The translations under genes were made by a program, and so were the position numbers. Below are positions 17,034 through 24,237 of a stretch of 64,000 nt of DNA, piece by piece (the first letter of the stretch is position 1; every line of letters starts with the position of its first letter). The stretch covers positions 930,001-994,000 of the forward strand of contig NZ_JBHTAA010000005.1 in the NCBI RefSeq assembly GCF_042663225.1. The letters run 5' to 3'. A model generated the notes under the pieces. That model did not search any database. It was not told the DNA's origin and was given only the letters and a program-made list of their open reading frames with translations. Source of the stretch: Haloferax namakaokahaiae. Lineage in GTDB: Archaea; Halobacteriota; Halobacteria; Halobacteriales; Haloferacaceae.

Positions 17034-17729
17034 ATGGACCTCTCGTTCGACTCCTTCGTACTGACGGCGAGCACGGCCGACCTCGACGACGAGCCTGCCG
17101 CCCGAGCACACGCGGACGCGCTGGAGTTTCGGATGGACCTCGCCACGGACCCGCTGGACGCACTCGACGCCTACGACGGGGCGCTCCCGATTCTCGCCAC
17201 CAATCGCGCCGAGTGGGAAGGCGGCGAATCGACCGAGAGCGAACGCGACCGTCTCGACGCGCTCGTCTCGGCCGCCGAACACGACGCGGTCGCCGCGGTC
17301 GATATCGAACTTGCGACACTCCGAACCGACCTCGGCGGGGAAATCGCCGAGCGTGCGCGAGCGGCGGGGGCAGTCGTCGTCGCGTCTGTCCACGACTTCG
17401 AGCGCACGCCCGCCCGCTCCGAACTCGTGACACTGCTCCGCAAGGTAGCACATCACGGCGACGTGGGGAAACTCGCTGTGACCGCCCACACGAAACGCGA
17501 CGCGCTGAAACTACTCGAAGTCACAGAGCGCGCGACTGCGTGGGGTGACCGCGTGGCGACGATTGCGATGGGCGAATCGGGTCGGCACACACGGGCGGTC
17601 GCACCCGTCTATGGCTCGAAAATCGGCTACGCGCCCGTTCATTCGGCGGACGCGACCGCTCCCGGCCAGTACGACCTCGAAACGCTCCGGTCACTCGTCA
17701 GCGGCTTATCCAGTAAACCGGACGTTTAA
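17034..17729 (+). CDS. aroD: Type I 3-dehydroquinate dehydratase
   Basis: A 231-residue enzyme of the shikimate pathway converting 3-dehydroquinate to 3-dehydroshikimate through a Schiff base. ATG 17034 gives MDLSFDSFVLTASTADL; the longer frame begins inside the tandem repeat and is not credible. Class I signatures are visible: ALEFRMDLATDPLDAL, VAAVDIELATLR, VVASVHDFERTP (catalytic His) and GKLAVTAHTKRDALKLLEV, where the Lys of VGKLAVTA-like text is the Schiff-base residue. Its substrate is made by the dehydroquinate synthase encoded 0.4 kb downstream on the other strand. Confidence 0.92.
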   Translation: MDLSFDSFVLTASTADLDDEPAARAHADALEFRMDLATDPLDALDAYDGALPILATNRAEWEGGESTESERDRLDALVSAAEHDAVAAVDIELATLRTDLGGEIAERARAAGAVVVASVHDFERTPARSELVTLLRKVAHHGDVGKLAVTAHTKRDALKLLEVTERATAWGDRVATIAMGESGRHTRAVAPVYGSKIGYAPVHSADATAPGQYDLETLRSLVSGLSSKPDV

Positions 17730-17756
17730 GCATACTGGCCGTGACCGGGTTGAACA

Positions 17757-18152
17757 ATGGCTGATGCTCGCCGTCGTGCACTCGTCGCGGCCCTCGTTGG
17801 CGTCCTCGGGGCATCCCTCGGAATCGCTGGCGCGGGACACGTCTATCTCCGCGAGTGGCGACGTGCCGTCGCGTGGTTTAGTTTCGTCGTCGGCGTCGCA
17901 CTCGTTCTCGTATCTACGTTCGCGTCCCCGACGGTCACGTCGCTCGATTCACTCCCACCCGAAGTGACGGTTCCCGTCATCGTCTTGCTGTTTCTCAGCG
18001 CACTCGACGCTTACAGAATCGCGTTTTACCGCGGACAACAGCGCGCCGACGGCACCCCGACCTGTCCGGCGTGTGGCGGTGGTCTCGACTACGAGCTGAC
18101 CTTCTGTCCGTGGTGTGCGACAGAAATCGAGTGGCAGTACGACCAGTACTGA
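17757..18152 (+). CDS. Membrane protein with C-terminal zinc ribbon
   Basis: A 131-residue protein. Three hydrophobic segments (ALVAALVGVLGASLGIAGAG, AVAWFSFVVGVALVLVSTF, VPVIVLLFLSALDAYRIAF) lead to a zinc ribbon CPACGGGLDYELTFCPWC (CxxC x10 CxxC). Comparable haloarchaeal zinc-ribbon membrane proteins have no known role. It starts 27 bases after aroD on the same strand and may be cotranscribed. Its stop codon directly abuts the stop of the convergent dehydroquinate synthase gene, leaving no spacer for a separate terminator. Confidence 0.78.
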   Translation: MADARRRALVAALVGVLGASLGIAGAGHVYLREWRRAVAWFSFVVGVALVLVSTFASPTVTSLDSLPPEVTVPVIVLLFLSALDAYRIAFYRGQQRADGTPTCPACGGGLDYELTFCPWCATEIEWQYDQY

Positions 18153-19328
18153 TTACTTCTCGATGATGCTCTCTTCGACGGCCTCGCCGAAGTGTCGGGC
18201 CGTATCTTCGTAGTACAGCAAGACCTCGTCACCGGGTTCGAGGTCGGTGACGGCGGTTCGGCCCTCTTTCGTGTGGACCTTGATGGTCTCTGCGTTCTGG
18301 AGGAGCGTGGCGATTCGGTCGCCCTCGTAGTCGGCGACCACGCGGAACATCGGGCGCTTCTCGATTTTGACGCGGCCGACGATGGCTTCGCGCGTGTGTC
18401 CGTTCGTATCCACGACCTGCACTTCGTCGCCGCTTTCGAGTTCCGAGAGGTACGTCGTCATCCCGTCCGGCGTTCGCGCGTAGGCGTGGACCGCGCCGGC
18501 GTTCACTCTAAACGGGCGTGAGGCGACGTACGGCGACTCGGCCGTCTCCGCGTGGACGAAGAAGAGACCGCGAGACATCGACCCGACGAGCATCCCTTCG
18601 TCGTGTTCCATCAGGGTGCCCGTATCCACACAGACGCGGTCGGCCATGCCCGTGCGCTCTACTTCTTGAATCTCGGCGTACACGAGGTCGAGCGTCTCGC
18701 GTTCGGCCGCATCGCGCATCTCGACGGTCTTGCGAATCTCGTCGGGACTATCGCTGTCGAGGAGGACGCCGTCGGCCCCGGTTTCGAGCGTCTCGAACGC
18801 CGCCTTCGCTTCGTCGGCGCTCGTGACCCCCGCGATGAGTTCGGTCTGGTCGCCGATGCGGGCGATGAGGTTCTCCAGCGGGATGATAGTCCAATCCTCG
18901 CCGACGACGATTGTGTGGTCGCTGTCTGCTGCTGCTTCTTCGGCGAGCGTCTCGTACTCCTTGCTCAGGATACGGACGTACGCGCCGTTCGCTCTCGAGT
19001 CGGTTCGGCGGAGTGTCGTCAAATCGGCAGACCCAGAGAAATCAGATGGGAGGTCCACCGTGCCGTCGCCCTCGCCGTCTTTACCGACGATGTAGGCGTC
19101 GGCGACGGCGTGGTCTTCCTCGTCGTCTTCGGCTTCCTTGACGTGAACATCGACGTCGGTGCTGAACGCGGCAACCTTCACGTCACCGAGTTCGCGGACC
19201 TTTTCGACGTCGCCCTCGTCAACGAGAACCCAATCGACACCTGCTTCGAGACCTGCGGTGATGCGGTGCTTCCGCGTCTCCCAGTCTCCGACCGTGTCAT
19301 CGGCCTTGAGCCAGACGCTTCGTGTCAT
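18153..19328 (-). CDS. aroB': 3-dehydroquinate synthase II (archaeal)
   Basis: A 391-residue enzyme of the archaeal shikimate route. It converts 2-amino-3,7-dideoxy-D-threo-hept-6-ulosonate to 3-dehydroquinate with NAD, replacing DAHP-based AroB. Family signatures are the start MTRSVWLKADDT, LENLIARIGDQTELIA, VCVDTGTLMEHDEGMLVGS and RPFRVNAGAVHAY. The partner ADH synthase is the gene at 22579-23379, and dehydroquinase AroD is just across the strand. ATG 19328 was chosen over one four codons upstream. It has a long 5' region of about 540 bases before the next gene. Confidence 0.93.
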   Translation of the reverse strand: MTRSVWLKADDTVGDWETRKHRITAGLEAGVDWVLVDEGDVEKVRELGDVKVAAFSTDVDVHVKEAEDDEEDHAVADAYIVGKDGEGDGTVDLPSDFSGSADLTTLRRTDSRANGAYVRILSKEYETLAEEAAADSDHTIVVGEDWTIIPLENLIARIGDQTELIAGVTSADEAKAAFETLETGADGVLLDSDSPDEIRKTVEMRDAAERETLDLVYAEIQEVERTGMADRVCVDTGTLMEHDEGMLVGSMSRGLFFVHAETAESPYVASRPFRVNAGAVHAYARTPDGMTTYLSELESGDEVQVVDTNGHTREAIVGRVKIEKRPMFRVVADYEGDRIATLLQNAETIKVHTKEGRTAVTDLEPGDEVLLYYEDTARHFGEAVEESIIEK

Positions 19329-19870
19329 TACCGAATTCACTCGGTCGCACTGCTTGAACGTGGCGGATGAATCAACTGACGGCGTGGTGATGTTGGATCA
19401 TCTCTGAGTTTCGTTCTAGTGGCAATTCTATATCGCACAATAGAGTTTATCGCGCTGGTTTCGGACAAAAAGTGAGGACACAGCAATCACTACAGAAAAG
19501 GCTTGAGTCGTTCGAATTCGGGACCTGAACCCGAAGAAGACACCAAATCTATCGTGTTGACAACGCTCGGGGCGGGTTTCCTTGAATCACCCTCATTTCG
19601 AAGGGACTGCTGACAGAGCGGTCCGAATTCCCCACGCCGAATACCGGGTTGCAGGTCTCGCGGGATATCTCGCAGTCGATCCGTCACACATTCTCGAAAA
19701 TCACACATTCATATGCATCCCTGTTTCACCCACCCGAACCCCCGGAGTCGGCCGGACAGAACAGGCCTCCAACAACGGGGGGTGGCGATGTCGATGCGGG
19801 TCCCTCTCGCTGGTATCGCGCACCAGCACCAGACCGAATCTACAAGTGAAGACCGCGAAACTGTCAACCG
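19329..19870. other. 542-base intergenic region without a convincing gene
   Basis: This is the longest gene-free stretch in the window. It holds the divergent starts of the dehydroquinate synthase and the Nudix-like gene. It is more AT-rich than its neighbours, with elements such as TTCTATATCGC near 19427. A short inverted repeat (TTCGGG, 7-base loop, CCCGAA) lies at 19517-19535. The reading frames in it have no recognisable motif and poor haloarchaeal composition. No tRNA fold was found. Confidence 0.55.
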
Positions 19871-20359
19871 ATGGACCGACTGCTGGAACCCGAGCGGCTC
19901 CGACACGAGGATATCGAATTCAGCGAAGAGAGCCACACCATCAAGGCAGACGAGTTCGACGAATACGAATCGCTGGATAGTCACGCCGTCGTCGGTCTCA
20001 CCAACGACCGCGGCGAAGTGCTGCTCCAAAACGATGGCTCGCATGGCTGGACACTCCCGGCATTCGCCGTCTCGCCGGGCGACGATTGGCAGTCGGTCGC
20101 CCAAGTGGGTATCGACTCGCTCACCGGCGGAAGTGCCGAACTCGACACCCCGGAACTCGTTCGGCGCGTCGAGTACCGAACGAGAGACGACCAGACGACG
20201 ATGTACACGGTCGTCTTTCGAGCAGTCCCCGTAGAAGGACGACCAGTCTCGGACGAAATGCGAGAAGAGCGCGGTACGACCTCTGTCGAGTGGCGGGACG
20301 AAGTGCCGTCCGACCAGCGCGGCCCCGTTGCAGCGGATATTCGACGGTTTCTCGACTGA
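19871..20359 (+). CDS. Nudix-fold protein, degenerate box
   Basis: A 162-residue protein resembling haloarchaeal Nudix hydrolases: DSHAVVGLTNDRGEVLLQND starts the fold, GWTLPAFAVSPGDDWQSVAQ sits where the Nudix box begins, and RTRDDQTTMYTVVFRAVPVE continues it. The box GX5EX7REUXEEXGU is not intact: the REUXEE core reads VAQVGIDSLTGGS, so metal-dependent hydrolysis is doubtful. It could be a sensor or a non-hydrolytic paralogue. The fold assignment is from the overall pattern and is moderately sure. It stands alone. Confidence 0.65.
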   Translation: MDRLLEPERLRHEDIEFSEESHTIKADEFDEYESLDSHAVVGLTNDRGEVLLQNDGSHGWTLPAFAVSPGDDWQSVAQVGIDSLTGGSAELDTPELVRRVEYRTRDDQTTMYTVVFRAVPVEGRPVSDEMREERGTTSVEWRDEVPSDQRGPVAADIRRFLD

Positions 20360-20531
20360 ATTTCCCATTCTCTCACACTGCCTCAAACGCCCGATATCGA
20401 CGAGTCTCGCGCATTCATAAACTAAATAGTGCGATACCAAATCGGTTCGGCGCTACTCAACGCGGGCTTCGGGAGCGCATTCGAAGGAGCGGCGTGGCTA
20501 CGCACTCGAATCGAGGAAAATCGACGACGAG

Positions 20532-21371
20532 TTACTCGATATCCGCTCGCGTAAAGCGAACGTAGCCGAACGCGAGGGGAATCACGGCCCACAACGCGAG
20601 GACGACGAACCCGACCCAGTCCTGTAGATAGAACACGTCCGGAGAGGGATAGAACGTGAGTTCCTCGTACTCCGGGATGGGCACCCGCGCGGCGTGCATG
20701 AACGCCGTGGAGGGGTTGAGCATCCCGATGAGCCACATCCACCCCGGAAGTCCGCCTTCTGGAACTTCCTGCCCCCAGACGATGAGTTGGATAACGTAGA
20801 GCAGGAGATCCCAGACGAAGAGAAACAGGAGATACAGGATACCGGCCCCGACGAACGCCTCTACTTTCGTCTCCATCGCCGCGGAGAACCCGAGCGCGAA
20901 GGCGGCGTACACCGCGGCGTAGAGGAGCGTCATGAGCGTGTAGAGCGCGAAGACGGTGAGGTTGAACGAGTCGTACGTCACCAGCGCGATGAGCGCGATG
21001 ACGCCGTAGCCGACGAGTATCGAGACGGAGACGACGCCGATTCGGCCGAGGAGTTTGCCGAACACCACTTCGGCTCTCGAATGCGGGAGTGCGAGCAACA
21101 GGCGAATCGTCCCGCTGTCGCGCTCGCCGACGATGGTATCGTAGCAGACAGCGAGGCTGATGAGCGGCACGAAGAACACAGTCGGCTGTCGCATACTGTT
21201 CAACAGCGCGAGCGTGCTCGCCTCGACGGGACTATCCTGATACGGGAGCGGAATCCACTGAATGGACGCGAGCCATATCGCAAAGAGCGTGAACAACGCG
21301 ATGAGCAGATACAGCGTGTACGAGCGCATCGAATCGCGGAAGTCCTTTTTCATCACCACGTGGAGGGACAT
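20532..21371 (-). CDS. ABC-2 type transporter permease (NosY-like)
   Basis: A 279-residue membrane protein with six likely helices. The start MKKDFRDSMRSYTLYLLIAL and the loop VGERDSGTIRLLLALPHSR, then VVFGKLLGRIGVVSVSILVG, are the hallmark of the ABC-2 / NosY permease family, which pair with a separate ATPase. No ATPase gene adjoins it here, so the partner must be encoded elsewhere. It is divergent from the flavoprotein gene at 21550 and shares with it the 178-base region containing two DtxR-type palindromes, so iron control of both is possible. Confidence 0.85.
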   Translation of the reverse strand: MSLHVVMKKDFRDSMRSYTLYLLIALFTLFAIWLASIQWIPLPYQDSPVEASTLALLNSMRQPTVFFVPLISLAVCYDTIVGERDSGTIRLLLALPHSRAEVVFGKLLGRIGVVSVSILVGYGVIALIALVTYDSFNLTVFALYTLMTLLYAAVYAAFALGFSAAMETKVEAFVGAGILYLLFLFVWDLLLYVIQLIVWGQEVPEGGLPGWMWLIGMLNPSTAFMHAARVPIPEYEELTFYPSPDVFYLQDWVGFVVLALWAVIPLAFGYVRFTRADIE

Positions 21372-21433
21372 CGTGCGCAGATTACGTGGCGAACCGATTA
21401 TGTTTTCTGGTTGAAATATTTGATGCCGATTGT

Positions 21434-21447
21434 TTAGGTAGACCTAA
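21434..21447. promoter_or_regulatory. DtxR-type operator 1
   Basis: TTAGGTAGACCTAA is a perfect inverted repeat of the form TTAGG-N4-CCTAA. It matches the consensus half-sites of DtxR-family metal-dependent repressors (IdeR, SirR/Idr in haloarchaea). It lies 62 bases before the permease start on the minus strand and 102 before the flavoprotein start. Confidence 0.72.
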
Positions 21448-21469
21448 TAATCGAAACGCCTTTGTCAGT

Positions 21470-21483
21470 TTAGGTTGCCCTAA
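21470..21483. promoter_or_regulatory. DtxR-type operator 2
   Basis: TTAGGTTGCCCTAA has the same TTAGG-N4-CCTAA layout as operator 1, with arms extended to TTTAGG/CCTAAA. Its centre is 36 bases from the first. It is adjacent to the short upstream reading frame that starts at 21489. Confidence 0.72.
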
Positions 21484-21488
21484 ATCGT

Positions 21489-21548
21489 ATGAGAGACGAT
21501 TCGCACGAGCAACGACGGCCAGCGAGACAAGCCAGCGGGGAAGAATAA
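21489..21548 (+). CDS. Possible 19-codon upstream open reading frame
   Basis: An ATG five bases after DtxR operator 2 opens a 19-residue frame (MRDDSHEQRRPARQASGEE) that ends in TAA one base before the ATG of the flavoprotein gene. It is rich in Arg, Glu and Gln. If transcription starts at the operator edge, this would be translated first and could couple to the main gene. No homology can be claimed and it may be untranslated leader. Confidence 0.25.
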   Translation: MRDDSHEQRRPARQASGEE

Positions 21549-21549
21549 G

Positions 21550-22482
21550 ATGGAACTCCACGAGATACCGGGAAAAGCCACGGGATACGACCACGATGTC
21601 GTCGTCGTCGGTGGTGGCCCCGCTGGGTGCGCTGCGGGCGTGTTTACCGCCCGATACGGACTGGAGACGGCCATCTTCGACAGAGGCCGCTCGTCGCTCC
21701 AGCGCTGTGCTCACTTAGAGAACTACCTCGGTTTCCCCGCCGGAATCGGCATCGACACGCTGTACGACCTGATTCACGACCACGCCGAGACTGCCGGCTG
21801 TGAAATCGTCCCCGATTTCGTGGAATCGGTCGAGTTCGACGACGACCGTGAAGGGTTCGTCGTCCACCCACAAGAGGGGGACCCTGTGACTGCACGCCGC
21901 GTCGTCGCGGCCACCCGCTACGACGGCCAGTACATGCGCGGTTTGGGCGACGACGACGCGATGTTCGAAGTTCGGGAGAAACACGGCGAGGAGGCCGAGT
22001 ACTTCGACAAGAACTACGCCAACGAGGACGGCACGACTGACGTCGAGGGGTTGTTCGTCGCCGCTCCCTACGGCGAGACTGGCTACCAAGCGATGATGGC
22101 CGCCGGACGCGGGACCCGGACGGCAATCTCGCTCATCGAGGACGTTCGGCGCGAACAGGGCTATCCCGACTCGATGCTGAACCATTACGACTGGGTCCGG
22201 CTGGACGCAGAACTCGACGGCGAGTGGAGCGACCGAAACCGGTGGCGCGAGTTCTTCCACGACCGACTCCCCGACGACCCGGGTCTGGACGACGAGCAAC
22301 TCGTCGAGCTACGCGAGTGGGAGATTAGCCGTACCCTCGCGGGCTACATCTCGAACGAAGAAATCGAAGCACGGGGCAGGCGGGCACAAGAGCGCCTGCT
22401 CGACCACTTCGACGACGACGTGATTCTCGCACGAGCGAAAGAACTCCAAGGGAGACAGCAGTTGGCAGAGAGCGACGACTGA
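21550..22482 (+). CDS. Thioredoxin-reductase-like flavoprotein, probable iron-regulated
   Basis: A 310-residue FAD-binding protein. The dinucleotide motif VVVVGGGPAGCAAGVFTARY with FDRG, then AHLENYLGFPAGIGIDTLYD, belong to the thioredoxin reductase superfamily. VEGLFVAAPYGETGYQAMMA resembles the second FAD-binding segment. The redox CxxC and a full NADPH domain are absent, and a helical C-terminal extension (RRAQERLLDHFDDDVILARA) is added. Two DtxR-type operators upstream suggest iron or manganese control and so a role in iron release or uptake, for example as a ferri-siderophore reductase. That role is inference. Confidence 0.8.
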   Translation: MELHEIPGKATGYDHDVVVVGGGPAGCAAGVFTARYGLETAIFDRGRSSLQRCAHLENYLGFPAGIGIDTLYDLIHDHAETAGCEIVPDFVESVEFDDDREGFVVHPQEGDPVTARRVVAATRYDGQYMRGLGDDDAMFEVREKHGEEAEYFDKNYANEDGTTDVEGLFVAAPYGETGYQAMMAAGRGTRTAISLIEDVRREQGYPDSMLNHYDWVRLDAELDGEWSDRNRWREFFHDRLPDDPGLDDEQLVELREWEISRTLAGYISNEEIEARGRRAQERLLDHFDDDVILARAKELQGRQQLAESDD

Positions 22483-22578
22483 CCGAGGCGAAAACGAATC
22501 GACCGACACGAAAACGGGACCGGCCGCGTCGGACAAAACCGGCCACGGCAAACAAAACGACCGCGACGAACGAGAACG

Positions 22579-23379
22579 TTAGACTTCGAGACTCAGACCG
22601 GCGCGGCCGAGGGCGGTATCGACGTCCGCGTCGTCGTGGATGATTGCGCTCACGGCGCGCGTAATCGCTTCGGGCTTGTCGTGTTGGAAGATAGAGCGTC
22701 CCATCGAGACGCCCGCTGCACCGGCGTCCATCGTGCCGCGGACCATCTCTGCAGTCTCGCGGTCGGTGCCGCGACTGCCGCCGGCGATGACGACCGGGAG
22801 GCGCGTGGCTTCGACGACTCGGCTGAACGACTGTGCATCGCCGCTGTAGGCCGTCTTCACGACGTCCGCACCGACTTCTTCGGCGAGGCGGACGGCGTGT
22901 GCGAGGCTCTCGGCGTCGTGTTCGTCGATTCCGGGGCCGCGGGCGTAGGCCATCGCAAGGACGGGCACGCCGAAGTCTGCGGCGCGAGAGCAGAGTTCGG
23001 AGAGTTGGGTCATCTGGGAAGGTTCGTACTCCGACCCGACGTTGATATGGAAAGAAACAGCGTCAGCACCGACGCGGAGGGCGTCTTCGACGGAGGCAGT
23101 CATTCGTTTGTCGCTCTCGTCCGGGCCGATGACCGTCGAGCCGTTGACGTGGACGATGTATCCTTTGCCGTTCTTGTTCGGGTGGACGCGCGGGGCGATT
23201 CCTTTGTGTGTGAGGACGGCGTCTGCGCCGCCGCGTGTGATGCCGTCTATCGTGGATTCGATGTCTACGAGGCCCTTGACCGGGCCGAGTGTTACGCCGT
23301 GGTCCATGGGGACGATGAGGTATCGCCCTCCTGTGGAGATGCGTTCGAGTCGAGCGGAGATTCCTACGTCAGTGTTCAT
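22579..23379 (-). CDS. aroA': 2-amino-3,7-dideoxy-D-threo-hept-6-ulosonate synthase (ADH synthase)
   Basis: A 266-residue class I aldolase-type enzyme (called Fba2 in H. volcanii) that starts the archaeal shikimate route by joining an aspartate semialdehyde unit to a ketose phosphate-derived fragment. Signatures are GRYLIVPMDHGVTLGPVKGL, ADAVLTHKGIAPRVHPNKNG, VVKTAYSGDAQSF (Schiff-base Lys region) and PVVIAGGSRGTDRETAEMV. It starts 24 bases after trpA on the same strand and so is likely the last gene of the trpCBA transcript. Its product feeds the dehydroquinate synthase at 18153. Confidence 0.92.
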   Translation of the reverse strand: MNTDVGISARLERISTGGRYLIVPMDHGVTLGPVKGLVDIESTIDGITRGGADAVLTHKGIAPRVHPNKNGKGYIVHVNGSTVIGPDESDKRMTASVEDALRVGADAVSFHINVGSEYEPSQMTQLSELCSRAADFGVPVLAMAYARGPGIDEHDAESLAHAVRLAEEVGADVVKTAYSGDAQSFSRVVEATRLPVVIAGGSRGTDRETAEMVRGTMDAGAAGVSMGRSIFQHDKPEAITRAVSAIIHDDADVDTALGRAGLSLEV

Positions 23380-23403
23380 GTATGGTACTCAGTGTCAGGG
23401 TAG

Positions 23404-24237
23404 TTATGTGCGTTCCGGATGCGGTGTTCGTTGCGATGCACCGTCGGCCGTGCCGTCGGCGAGTTCGCGGGCGAGCGTTTCGAGGCGGTCGGCGACGACC
23501 TCGGGGTCGTCACCGTTCTCGTGGCCGTCTGCTATTATGTCCACGAGCGCGCTGCCGACGATGATGCCGTCTGCGCCGCCGCGGACGATTCGGGCGGCGT
23601 GGTCTCCCGTACTGATTCCGAATCCGACCGCCTTAGGCACGTCGTACTTCGTCAATCGGGCGAGCGTCGATTCGGTCTGGTCCGAGACCTCCGTCTTCGC
23701 GCCCGTCGTGCCGAGTCGCGCCTGGACGTAGACGTAGCCCGAGACCTGCTGCATGATTCGGTCGAGTCGGTCGCCGGTCGTCGTCGGGGCGACGATGAAC
23801 ACCAGGTCGAGACCGAACTCGTCGCACGCCTCCCGAAGCGGGTCCGCTTCTTCGGCGGGCAGGTCGGGGACGACGAAGCCCTCGATGCCGACCTCGGCGG
23901 ACTTCTCGACGAACGGGCGCGGGCCGGGGTCGTCGCCGTAGCGGTAGATGAGGTTGTAGTAGGTCATACAGACCAGCGGCACCGACACGTCGAGGTCCTC
24001 GACGAACTCGAAGAATCGCGTCGGCGTCATGCCGCCTTCGAGCGAGCGAACCACCGCGTTCTGAATCGTCGGACCCTCGGCGATTGGCTCCGAAAAGGGC
24101 AGGCCGAGTTCGATGATATCAGCGCCGCCGCGTTCGAGCGCTTCGACGTACTTCAGGGACGATTCGTAGTCCGGGTCGCCCGCGGCGAGGTACGGGATGA
24201 AGGCCGGGCCGTCGGCGAACGCGTCTTCGAGGGACAT
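23404..24237 (-). CDS. trpA: Tryptophan synthase alpha chain
   Basis: A 277-residue TIM barrel that splits indole-3-glycerol phosphate to indole and glyceraldehyde 3-phosphate and passes indole to TrpB. Alpha-chain motifs present are FIPYLAAGDPDYESSL, IIELGLPFSEPIAEGPTIQ (with catalytic Glu), GFVVPDLPAEEADPL (catalytic Asp) and AVGFGISTGDHAARI. The preceding stop and this ATG overlap by one base (TGATG); a GTG one codon earlier would overlap by four. It is part of the trpCBA unit. Confidence 0.96.
   Translation of the reverse strand: MSLEDAFADGPAFIPYLAAGDPDYESSLKYVEALERGGADIIELGLPFSEPIAEGPTIQNAVVRSLEGGMTPTRFFEFVEDLDVSVPLVCMTYYNLIYRYGDDPGPRPFVEKSAEVGIEGFVVPDLPAEEADPLREACDEFGLDLVFIVAPTTTGDRLDRIMQQVSGYVYVQARLGTTGAKTEVSDQTESTLARLTKYDVPKAVGFGISTGDHAARIVRGGADGIIVGSALVDIIADGHENGDDPEVVADRLETLARELADGTADGASQRTPHPERT

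Noticed and set aside
19517..19535. Hairpin TTCGGG-N7-CCCGAA suspected as part of a tRNA T-arm
   Set aside because: No acceptor, D-arm or anticodon arm can be matched around it.
19490..19708. 72-residue minus-strand frame in the long intergenic gap
   Set aside because: Composition is not haloarchaeal (few acidic pairs, scattered Arg/Cys) and no start signal is present.
20422..20742. Minus-strand frame of 106 residues near the ABC permease 3' end
   Set aside because: It overlaps the permease in another frame and is Arg/His-rich; the spacer downstream shows no conserved protein pattern.
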